Assembly (NCBI GenBank): GCA_027008965.1
Contig: JALVDN010000336.1
Location: 1-7,788, forward strand
Length of the DNA: 7,788 nt
Direction: 5' to 3'
Source of the DNA: Flavobacteriales bacterium
GTDB lineage: Bacteria; Bacteroidota; Bacteroidia; Flavobacteriales; Flavobacteriaceae
Both the position numbers and the translations under genes were made by a program. Under the pieces are notes generated by a model. It was not told the origin of the DNA, ran no database searches, and was given only the letters and a program-made list of their open reading frames with translations. Positions 1 to 5,735 of this stretch are shown piece after piece (the first letter of the stretch is position 1; the number at the start of each line of letters is the position of its first letter).

Positions 1-1204
1 CCCCGGCTATGATATTCGGGTGGATGATATTGCGGAACCTTTAAAAATAACTTACAAAGCCAATATAAAACAAGCAACTCAGGTGGATTGGGAAAAGGTA
101 TATTTAAGCTTATCTTCCACTAATCCTACTGTATCAAATGAAATACCTCATTTGATTCCATACCGTTTGGGCTATAATAACTCCATAACAACATATCGTG
201 GTACATTTAATAAAGTGGCCGGGATAGTAGTCGATGCAGGAACGGGCGAACCACTTCCCGGAGTAAATGTTTTGATAAAAGGAACCAGTATAGGAACCGT
301 AACCGATTTTGACGGACGTTATTCGTTAACGCTACCGGAAGGAAAAGAAAACACTTTAGTGTTTAGTTATGTAGGATACAACGATTTGGAAGTGCCAGCT
401 ATTAATCCGGTTATAAATGTAAAATTAGAAGCAGGAGAGCAATTGGAATCAGTTGTGATTGATATATCGGGGATAGAAGGCGATGGAGAAGGAGACCTTT
501 TTGGAGGTTCAGGATATGTTAAGAAAAAACAACATAAAAAAACTAAAGATCCCTATGAATCTCCCCGTCCGATCCCTTTGGAACGCATAGATAAGCAAAC
601 GAGTATTCATTTTAAAATAAAAAGAGCATATACAATACTTTCCAATAATCTTCCAAAAATCATTCCTGTCATTCAATATGAAATTCCTGCCAAATATCAA
701 TATATTGCTGTTCCCAAGATTCAAGAAAATGCTTTTTTGATTGCTCAATTAACCGATTGGGAACAATATAATTTGCTTTCAGGTGAAGCTCAAGTTTTTA
801 TTGATGGAACCTCCGTAGGAAAAACACTATTGGATACAGGTTTAGCCAAAGATACACTTGAGGTGTCTCTTGGAATTGATAAAGGAATTCAAATTACACG
901 CAAACTGGATAAAAAATACACCGGTCGTAAATTCTTGGGAACCAAGCGCACTGAAACCCGCAAATGGCACCTCATCATAAAAAACAATAAAAACCGTATG
1001 GTAAATGTCAAAATAATAGATCAAGTGCCTGTTTCGGACCGTTCGGATGTTGAAGTGGAGATTATAGAACTTTCAGGCGGAAAATTAAATCCGGAAACCG
1101 GAGAAGTGGTTTGGGAAATAACTTTGTCACCGGCTCAAAAACAAGATTTGATATTACATTATGAAGTTAAACTTCCCAAGTATAGTGCCTTGACAATTGA
1201 ATGA
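1..1204 (+). CDS. DUF4139 (MuiA-like) protein with inserted carboxypeptidase-regulatory-like domain, 5' truncated
   Basis: The reading frame is open from base 2, with no stop before the window edge, so the gene begins upstream; the GTG at 20 is just an internal valine. What remains (about 400 residues) is the C-terminal DUF4139 region of the 'mucoidy inhibitor MuiA' family. Numbering from the codon at 20, the first block ends in a family-like segment (YKANIKQATQVDW, 12-24, then LSLSSTNP). Residues 66-137 are a carboxypeptidase-regulatory-like beta-sandwich of the type found at the N-terminus of TonB-dependent receptors (GEPLPGVNVLIKGTSIGT, then TDFDGRYSL and FSYVGY). DUF4139 resumes from about 194 (IHFKIKRAYTI, AVPKIQENAFLIAQLTDW, LLSGEAQVFIDGTSVGKT). 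A Gly/Lys-rich linker lies at 150-185. Such proteins are probably envelope-associated in Bacteroidota; the biochemical role is unknown. It converges with the next gene. Confidence 0.88.
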   Translation, partial: PGYDIRVDDIAEPLKITYKANIKQATQVDWEKVYLSLSSTNPTVSNEIPHLIPYRLGYNNSITTYRGTFNKVAGIVVDAGTGEPLPGVNVLIKGTSIGTVTDFDGRYSLTLPEGKENTLVFSYVGYNDLEVPAINPVINVKLEAGEQLESVVIDISGIEGDGEGDLFGGSGYVKKKQHKKTKDPYESPRPIPLERIDKQTSIHFKIKRAYTILSNNLPKIIPVIQYEIPAKYQYIAVPKIQENAFLIAQLTDWEQYNLLSGEAQVFIDGTSVGKTLLDTGLAKDTLEVSLGIDKGIQITRKLDKKYTGRKFLGTKRTETRKWHLIIKNNKNRMVNVKIIDQVPVSDRSDVEVEIIELSGGKLNPETGEVVWEITLSPAQKQDLILHYEVKLPKYSALTIE

Positions 1205-1314
1205 TTTATTTTTAATAATTGTTTTAGGTGGAAATGTTTAAGAAGAAAATTAAGGGTGAATTATCTTTATAATTACAAATGTAATTGGAATAGTTTGTTG
1301 GGGACATACATTTT

Positions 1315-2004
1315 CTAATCCTTCAACATTTTATTCAAATGATTCAAACTTGCCGACACATCAAAGTAGAGGCCTTCAATTCCATATTCATTATCAGCCA
1401 GTTTCAGATAGTCATAATGTTCAATCAATTGTTGTTCTCCGCCAAATTTAAAACCTAAAATGTTCAATAACACGTATTCATGAGAAACACAAATGACATA
1501 ATAGGCGGTTTCCTTGGATAAACCATCGCCGGAACTTAAAATGGCCTCGATTAATGTATTGAATTGGGTTACTTTCTTTTTGAAATTATTTTGATCTCCC
1601 AATTGGTCATAGGCATAAATCTGATAATATATGGCACGCAAATCAAATGGTTTTTTATTCAATACGGAGTCGGCAAAGCGAACAATTTTTTTTAAGTCTC
1701 CGGGCGAGTGTTTTTCTTTTCTATACAGGTCGGTTACTGAGTCCAAGTAAGAATTACCACCGTATGGTGCATATTTCTTATGAAAAATAAATCCATAATA
1801 TAAATGCCTTTTTTCTTTTATGGTCATTGTGGAATCTCCTTCCAGAAATTTTTGAAAGAGTTTGGGATAGTAAAAGGGGGATTTTTCTTTTTTGATCTCT
1901 TTTTTTATTTTTTTATAATCGGGTTTTGTAAGCTTTCGCTCTTGAGCAAACGCAAGGAATGTGAATAGAAAAAAGAGAAGGAAGGGTAAGTGTTTTATTT
2001 TCAT
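1315..2004 (-). CDS. DUF4919 family secreted protein
   Basis: A 229-residue protein read leftward from ATG at 2004 to a stop at 1315-1317. Residues 1-20 form a Sec signal peptide: basic start (MKIKH), a Phe/Leu-rich core and a likely cleavage AFA|QE. The mature part matches the DUF4919 pattern as I know it: SPFYYPKL (42-49), GDSTMT (56-61), HLYYGFIFHKKYAPYG (67-82), a helical middle section with KKPFDLRAIYYQIYAY (117-132), and SSGDGLSKETAYYVI followed by HEY (157-177). No catalytic motif is evident; the function of the family is not known. It has no lipobox cysteine, so a periplasmic location is inferred. It converges on the DUF4139 gene (110-base gap) and diverges from ychF across the GC-rich palindrome region. 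I found no clean TAnnTTTG motif upstream on the - strand, only TAATTTG with a one-base-short spacer. Confidence 0.85.
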   Translation of the reverse strand: MKIKHLPFLLFFLFTFLAFAQERKLTKPDYKKIKKEIKKEKSPFYYPKLFQKFLEGDSTMTIKEKRHLYYGFIFHKKYAPYGGNSYLDSVTDLYRKEKHSPGDLKKIVRFADSVLNKKPFDLRAIYYQIYAYDQLGDQNNFKKKVTQFNTLIEAILSSGDGLSKETAYYVICVSHEYVLLNILGFKFGGEQQLIEHYDYLKLADNEYGIEGLYFDVSASLNHLNKMLKD

Positions 2005-2087
2005 TGGTTCTTAAATAAAAATGAGCTTTCAATTTATGAATTTTTCTGCAAATTACTTTCTCATTAGCGAAAAGATCGGAGCAATAC

Positions 2088-2115
2088 GACCGCCGGAGCG
2101 ATAGCGGAGGCGGTC
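2088..2115. repeat. Inverted repeat, 7-bp arms around AGCGATAGCG
   Basis: GACCGCC (2088-2094) pairs perfectly with GGCGGTC (2109-2115). The 14-base loop contains AGCGATAGCG at 2097-2106, a 10-mer found again in the loop of the inverted repeat at 2349-2377. Confidence 0.6.
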
Positions 2116-2200
2116 CGGCTTGCGGAGTCCGTAGGGAGACAAAGGCGAGGTTTATGTTTTAGCATGAAGATAGACTTTGGCTCCCGGAGGTGCGAGGAGA

Positions 2201-2211
2201 CGCCGAAGGCG
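2201..2211. repeat. Small hairpin CGCC-GAA-GGCG
   Basis: Four-base perfect GC stem with a three-base GAA loop. It is short enough to arise by chance alone, but it is one of several such structures in the same 390 bases. Confidence 0.35.
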
Positions 2212-2273
2212 GCTCAGACGCCTGCGCAGCAAGACAAGGCGGTGTTTGGAACTTGTACTGGCATTCGCTGAAG

Positions 2274-2287
2274 GCTTGCGAGCAAGC
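2274..2287. repeat. Compact palindrome GCTTGC-GA-GCAAGC
   Basis: Six-base perfect arms separated by two bases. The left arm is inside one of the three GGCTTGCG copies (2273-2280). As RNA the loop would need to open by at least one pair. Confidence 0.5.
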
Positions 2288-2348
2288 GAGGGAAAACAAG
2301 CGGGGCATTTGGGATGGATTTTGGAAGCGCAGGTTTCCCGAGCCCGGA

Positions 2349-2377
2349 GCCCAAACAAGCGATAGCGCAGGTTGGGC
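2349..2377. repeat. Inverted repeat, 6-bp arms around AGCGATAGCG
   Basis: GCCCAA (2349-2354) pairs with TTGGGC (2372-2377). The loop carries the second AGCGATAGCG (2358-2367), and the overlapping second AGCGCAGGTT runs 2364-2373 into the right arm. The arms differ in sequence from those at 2088-2115 while still pairing. Confidence 0.55.
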
Positions 2378-2387
2378 GACCTACGAA

Positions 2388-2416
2388 GCAAGACTTTTTT
2401 TGAAAAAAAGGCTTGC
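2388..2416. repeat. Near-perfect 29-base palindrome with a T7-G-A7 centre
   Basis: GCAAG, A, C, seven T, a central G, seven A, G, G, CTTGC: 13 of 14 positions pair, with one A/G mismatch (2393/2411). The right arm includes the third GGCTTGCG (2410-2417). It is not a classical intrinsic terminator, since the T-run lies inside the stem and no gene ends into it. Confidence 0.6.
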
Positions 2417-2427
2417 GAAGTGGCGGA

Positions 2428-2452
2428 GTGAAACGCCTGCAGGGCGGTTCAC
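2428..2452. repeat. Hairpin, 10-bp stem with one mismatch, TGCAG loop
   Basis: GTGAAACGCC (2428-2437) pairs with GGCGGTTCAC (2443-2452) except for one A/G mismatch (2433/2447), around a five-base loop. This is the best conventional RNA-type stem-loop of the cluster and lies about 65 bases before the ychF promoter motif. There is no T-tract after it, so a terminator reading on the + strand is not supported. Confidence 0.6.
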
Positions 2453-2515
2453 GGATCCCGCGTAAAAGACTGGAGGGCTTTGGAGCGGTCCAAAAAAAAT
2501 GAGGAAGAAAAAGCT

Positions 2516-2523
2516 TATCTTTG
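2516..2523 (+). promoter_or_regulatory. Bacteroidota -7 promoter motif of ychF
   Basis: TATCTTTG matches the Bacteroidota primary-sigma -7 consensus TAnnTTTG. An A-rich run lies upstream (2491-2513), but I see no good TTTG at the -33 spacing. Transcription would start near 2530, leaving a leader of about 10 bases before the ATG at 2540. The site lies inside the open-frame extension upstream of that ATG, which argues against any earlier start. Confidence 0.6.
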
Positions 2524-2539
2524 CCGAAATTTTGAGTGT

Positions 2540-3637
2540 ATGAAAGCCGGAATCGTAGGGTTGCCCAATGTGGGTAAGTCCACTGTTTTCAATTGTTTAT
2601 CCAATGCCAAAGCGCAGTCGGCCAACTATCCTTTTTGCACCATTGAACCCAATGTGGGCATGGTGAATGTTCCGGATGAACGTTTGGATAAATTGGCGGC
2701 GTTGGTGAATCCGCAACGGGTGGTTCCGGCCACAGTGGAGATTGTGGATATTGCCGGATTGGTAAAAGGAGCCAGCAAAGGTGAGGGTTTGGGGAACAAA
2801 TTTTTGGCCAATATCAGGGAAACGGATGCCATTTTGCATGTTTTGAGATGTTTTGAGGATGAAAACATATCGCACGTGATGGGTGACGTGAATCCGTTGC
2901 GCGACAAAGAAATCATTGAAATGGAGTTGCAATTGAAGGATTTGGAGACCTTGGAAAAGCGTTTGGATAAAGTACGACGTGCGGCTAAAACAGGCGATGC
3001 ACAAGCCAAAGAAGAGGTCAAAGTATTGGAAGAGGTGAAGACAAAATTGGAGCAAGGGGTTTCGGTTCGACACATGGATTTGGATGAAGAAGTTTGGGAA
3101 AAATTTGTGAAGCCATTGCAATTGTTGACCGCCAAACCGGTTTTGTATGTTTGTAATGTAGACGAGGCTTCGCTACGAGAAGGTGGAAATGTTTATACCG
3201 AACAAGTGAAAGAAATGGCAGCACGTGAAGGTTCGGAGGTTTTAATATTGGATGCACGGACCGAGGCGGATATCATGGAATTGGAAACCTATGAAGAACG
3301 TCAAATGTTTTTGGAAGACTTGGGGATGGATGAGCCGGGTATTTCCAAATTAATACGCAAGGCTTATGCATTGTTGAATTTACAAACCTATTTTACGGCC
3401 GGCGAAAAAGAGGTTCGCGCATGGACTTTTACCAAAGGAATGAAAGCACCGCAAGCCGCGGGAATCATCCACTCCGACTTTGAAAAAGGTTTTATACGTG
3501 CGGAAGTGATTTCTTATGAAGATTTTGTGAAATACGGCTCCGAAGCCAAAGCCCGCGAAGCCGGAAAAATGCGTGTGGAAGGAAAGGATTATGTTGTTCA
3601 AGACGGCGATATTATGCACTTCCGCTTCAATGTTTAA
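2540..3637 (+). CDS. ychF: Redox-regulated ATPase YchF (OLA1/Obg-like P-loop protein)
   Basis: A 365-residue TRAFAC-class P-loop NTPase of the YchF/OLA1 family, which binds ribosomes and is known for preferring ATP over GTP. The G1 loop is GLPNVGKST (7-15), switch region TIEPNVG (34-40) and G3 DIAGLVKGA (70-78). The G4 position reads NVDE (206-209), that is NxxE instead of the GTPase NKxD, the feature linked to ATP use. A charged helical coiled-coil insert spans roughly 125-190. The C-terminal TGS domain covers about 282-365 (TYFTAGEKEVRAWTF, ending GDIMHFRFNV). I chose ATG 2540, because the protein then starts MKAGIVGLPN like other family members and has the usual length (about 363); the in-frame TTG at 2480 would add 20 unlikely residues across the promoter. 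Likely monocistronic, since the next gene has its own promoter motif. Confidence 0.97.
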   Translation: MKAGIVGLPNVGKSTVFNCLSNAKAQSANYPFCTIEPNVGMVNVPDERLDKLAALVNPQRVVPATVEIVDIAGLVKGASKGEGLGNKFLANIRETDAILHVLRCFEDENISHVMGDVNPLRDKEIIEMELQLKDLETLEKRLDKVRRAAKTGDAQAKEEVKVLEEVKTKLEQGVSVRHMDLDEEVWEKFVKPLQLLTAKPVLYVCNVDEASLREGGNVYTEQVKEMAAREGSEVLILDARTEADIMELETYEERQMFLEDLGMDEPGISKLIRKAYALLNLQTYFTAGEKEVRAWTFTKGMKAPQAAGIIHSDFEKGFIRAEVISYEDFVKYGSEAKAREAGKMRVEGKDYVVQDGDIMHFRFNV

Positions 3638-3684
3638 GCATATTCCGGAGTGTTAAATGCTTGTTGAAACCGGCTGAAAACTTT

Positions 3685-3718
3685 TTTGTTTAGCACTGAA
3701 AAATTGCTTATATTTTTG
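3685..3718 (+). promoter_or_regulatory. Bacteroidota-type promoter of the Fur-family/dnaB block
   Basis: TATTTTTG at 3711-3718 fits TAnnTTTG, and a TTTG at 3685-3688 stands 22 bases upstream as a possible -33 element. Predicted start near 3725, giving a leader of about 23 bases to the ATG at 3748. An inverted repeat, AGTGTTAAA (3649-3657) and TTTAGCACT (3689-3697), eight of nine matched plus one G-T, has its right arm between the two elements, so it could be an operator; this is speculative. Confidence 0.55.
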
Positions 3719-3747
3719 TAATTTTATGAATTCCAACGAAGGGATAT

Positions 3748-4200
3748 ATGGGACAACAAGAGGTGTTGAAAACGGTCAGGGAAGTGCTCACCAAATACAT
3801 GGAAGCACGTCAAATGCGCAAAACACATGAGCGCTATGCTTTGTTGGAATATGTTTATAACTATGACGGACATTTTGATGTGGATACATTCTACAAATAT
3901 TTAAAGGAAAACGGTTGTAATGTGAGCCGGGCAACGGTTTACAACACCTTGGAAGTTTTTTTGGATGCGGGTTTGGTGCGTAAGCATCATTTTACTGACA
4001 AAACGGCTCATTATGAGAAGGCCTATTTCAATAAATCACATGATCATTTAATTATTTTGAATGAAGAGGGAGAAATTGATGAAATACTGGAGTTTTGTAA
4101 TCCCAGAATAGAATCCATCAAATCGGATTTGGAAAAATTTATGAATGTCAAGATTGAAGACCATGATTTGTATTTGTATGCCAAAAAGAAAACTAAATGA
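3748..4200 (+). CDS. Fur-family transcriptional regulator
   Basis: A 150-residue metal-dependent repressor of the Fur/PerR/Zur superfamily. The winged-helix DNA-binding domain covers about 20-95: RKTHERYALLEYV (24-36), then GHFDVDTFYKYL (41-52), and the recognition helix VSRATVYNTLEVF (59-71). The dimerisation domain has HYEKAYFNKSHDHLI (88-102) and ends EDHDLYLYAKK. Candidate metal ligands are H42, E90, H98, D99, H100 and H139. The structural-zinc CxxC of E. coli Fur is absent: the aligned positions are I103 and E106; only C57 and C117 remain. The EFCNPRI segment (115-121) resembles Bacteroidota Fur homologues, which as I recall also lack the CxxC. Which metal or peroxide signal it reads cannot be decided from sequence. 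A weak AAGGGA precedes the ATG. Its stop overlaps the dnaB start (ATGA). Confidence 0.92.
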   Translation: MGQQEVLKTVREVLTKYMEARQMRKTHERYALLEYVYNYDGHFDVDTFYKYLKENGCNVSRATVYNTLEVFLDAGLVRKHHFTDKTAHYEKAYFNKSHDHLIILNEEGEIDEILEFCNPRIESIKSDLEKFMNVKIEDHDLYLYAKKKTK

Positions 4201-5735
4201 GTGAAGAAGCCAAAAATATAAAGCCGATCAAAAATTTTAAAACTGCAAGGCAAGAAGATTTGTTACAACCCAAAATACCACCGCAAGCTCTGGATGTGGA
4301 AAAAGCGGTTTTGGGCGCTATGTTGATTGACAAAAGAGGGGTGAATGAAGCTATAGATATTTTATTTCCCGAAGTTTTCTATCTGCCCGAACACCAGCTG
4401 ATATACCAGGCTATTTTCAGTTTGTTCCAAGACTTGCAACCCATTGACTTTCTGACCGTTAGTCAACGGTTGGAAAAAATGGGCAAACTCAAAGAGGCCG
4501 GCGGAGAATTCTATTTGGTGGAACTGGCCAAAAATGTGGCATCGGCGGCCAATATTGAATTTCATGCCCGGATTTTACTGGAAAAATATATCCGGCGGGA
4601 AATGATTGACATCGCCCGGAAAATGGAAGTAAACGCCTTTGATGAAACCCGGGATATTTTTGAGATACTGGATGAAGCCGAACAACAATTATTCAGCATC
4701 ACGCAAGGCAGTTTGAAGCAAGCCGCCCAATCGGTGGATAAGATTTTGATGGATGTCAAAAATCAACTTGAAGAAATAGGGAAAGGTGATAAATTGCCCG
4801 GAATCCGTTCCGGATTTCCAAGTATTGATGAAATTACAGCCGGTTGGCAACGCGGAGATTTAATTATTCTGGCAGCACGTCCTTCTATGGGTAAAACGGC
4901 ATTTGCATTGAATATGGCCCGGAATATTTCCATAGATTATAAGATTCCCGTAGCATTTTTCTCCCTGGAGATGACAGCCCAACAACTTGTGAAAAGAATT
5001 TTATCGGCCGAAACCCAAATTCCTGCCGAGAAATTCCGAACGGGAAACTTCACCGATGAAGAACTCAAGATTTTAAATCATAAAATTTCGGTCATCAGTA
5101 ATAATCCTAACTTATATATCAATGACTCGTCCATGATGACCATATTTGATTTGCGCGCCCAAGCACGGCGGATGAAATCCAAGTACGGTATAGAAATTAT
5201 TTTTATAGACTATTTGCAGTTGATGCATGCATCGGATAAAATGAAACCCGGTAACCGTGAGCAGGAAATATCCACCATTTCAAGAAACCTGAAAGCATTG
5301 GCCAAAGAATTGGACATTCCCATCATTGCACTTTCACAACTTTCCCGTAAGGTGGAAGAGAGAAATGCACGTGATCAGCATAAACGCCCCATGTTGTCCG
5401 ACTTGCGTGAATCAGGGGCCATTGAGCAGGATGCGGATATTGTTTCGTTTATTTATCGACCTGAGTATTACGGACTTATGGAATGGGATGATGATGACGA
5501 AGCATCGCCCACACACAATGAAGCCGAGTTTATCATTGCCAAGCACCGGAACGGGAAAACCGCCCGGATAAGATTAAAATTCTATAACGAAATCGGATTG
5601 TTTGCCGAATTGGATCATCATTTACCGCTCACCAAAGAAGAAAAATCCGTGTTTGAGTCTAAAATCAACCGGATGCCGGATATTGATCCAAAAGATGCAT
5701 TCGGAAAAGAAAGTGAAGATGATTTTCCGTTTTAA
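4197..5735 (+). CDS. dnaB: Replicative DNA helicase DnaB
   Basis: A 512-residue hexameric 5'-3' helicase that unwinds DNA at the replication fork. The N-terminal primase-interacting domain spans about 27-130 (PPQALDVEKAVLGAML, ILFPEVFYLPEHQLIYQAI, FYLVELAKNV). A linker around 150-195 leads into the RecA-like motor: Walker A ARPSMGKTA (227-235, K233/T234), SLEM (256-259, E258 the expected catalytic glutamate), Walker B IIFIDYLQL (334-342, D338), SQLSRKVEER (380-389), SDLRESGAIEQDAD (401-414) and KHRNG (449-453). No intein interrupts the motor. The start ATG overlaps the Fur-family stop by four bases, which suggests translational coupling; the 3' end overlaps the next gene by 17 bases. The protein ends in an acidic tip, ESEDDFPF (505-512), resembling the C-terminal tip of SSB. 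Confidence 0.98.
   Translation: MSEEAKNIKPIKNFKTARQEDLLQPKIPPQALDVEKAVLGAMLIDKRGVNEAIDILFPEVFYLPEHQLIYQAIFSLFQDLQPIDFLTVSQRLEKMGKLKEAGGEFYLVELAKNVASAANIEFHARILLEKYIRREMIDIARKMEVNAFDETRDIFEILDEAEQQLFSITQGSLKQAAQSVDKILMDVKNQLEEIGKGDKLPGIRSGFPSIDEITAGWQRGDLIILAARPSMGKTAFALNMARNISIDYKIPVAFFSLEMTAQQLVKRILSAETQIPAEKFRTGNFTDEELKILNHKISVISNNPNLYINDSSMMTIFDLRAQARRMKSKYGIEIIFIDYLQLMHASDKMKPGNREQEISTISRNLKALAKELDIPIIALSQLSRKVEERNARDQHKRPMLSDLRESGAIEQDADIVSFIYRPEYYGLMEWDDDDEASPTHNEAEFIIAKHRNGKTARIRLKFYNEIGLFAELDHHLPLTKEEKSVFESKINRMPDIDPKDAFGKESEDDFPF

Larger units (their letters stand above)
2080..2465. repeat. GC-rich intergenic cluster of short imperfect palindromes and repeated 8-10-mers
   Basis: This stretch between the divergent DUF4919 and ychF genes differs sharply from its surroundings. 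By hand count 2161-2460 is about 57% G+C (105 G, 67 C), against about 25% in 1981-2040, and the + strand is purine-rich. It contains at least five inverted repeats (listed separately), three exact copies of GGCTTGCG (2117, 2273, 2410), two copies of AGCGATAGCG (2097, 2358) and two of AGCGCAGGTT (2326, 2364). The short open frames here have low-complexity Arg/Ala/Gly-rich translations, no family resemblance, and overlap each other on both strands, so I do not call genes. It could be a REP/BIME-like intergenic element, a structured RNA, or decayed repeat DNA. It shows none of the conserved tmRNA or RNase P signatures I know. Confidence 0.6.

Noticed and set aside
1271..1286. AATTAC-AAAT-GTAATT stem between the convergent genes as a bidirectional terminator
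   Set aside because: Perfect six-base arms, but all AT-rich except one pair and without a following T-tract on either strand.
2177..2465. Overlapping short open frames (62, 91 and, on the - strand, 79 codons) in the GC-rich region
   Set aside because: Low-complexity Arg/Ala-rich translations with no family resemblance, overlapping on both strands and crossing the palindromes; best explained by few stop codons in GC-rich repeat DNA.
2080..2465. Known structured RNA (tmRNA, RNase P RNA)
   Set aside because: I looked for the conserved tmRNA start and the GAGGAAAGTCCGGGC-like RNase P element and found neither; a covariance search would decide.
2480..2539. TTG-initiated 20-residue N-terminal extension of YchF
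   Set aside because: The family begins at MKAGIVGLPN-type residues, and a TAnnTTTG promoter motif lies in this stretch.
2597..3135. Long antisense open frames inside ychF (169 and 174 codons), and others opposite the remaining genes
   Set aside because: Shadows of strongly supported + strand genes; translations show no recognisable domain.
3636..3662. AAGCAT/ATGCTT stem after ychF as terminator
   Set aside because: Only six pairs with a 15-base loop, and the nearest T-run (3682-3687) begins about 20 bases too late.
4797..5560. Possible intein in the DnaB motor domain
   Set aside because: All helicase motifs are contiguous at normal spacing, and the protein has normal length.
5602..5718. 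Longer start for the secreted protein gene
   Set aside because: It would overlap dnaB by 134 bases and bury the signal peptide 39 residues inside; ATG 5719 gives the family length.
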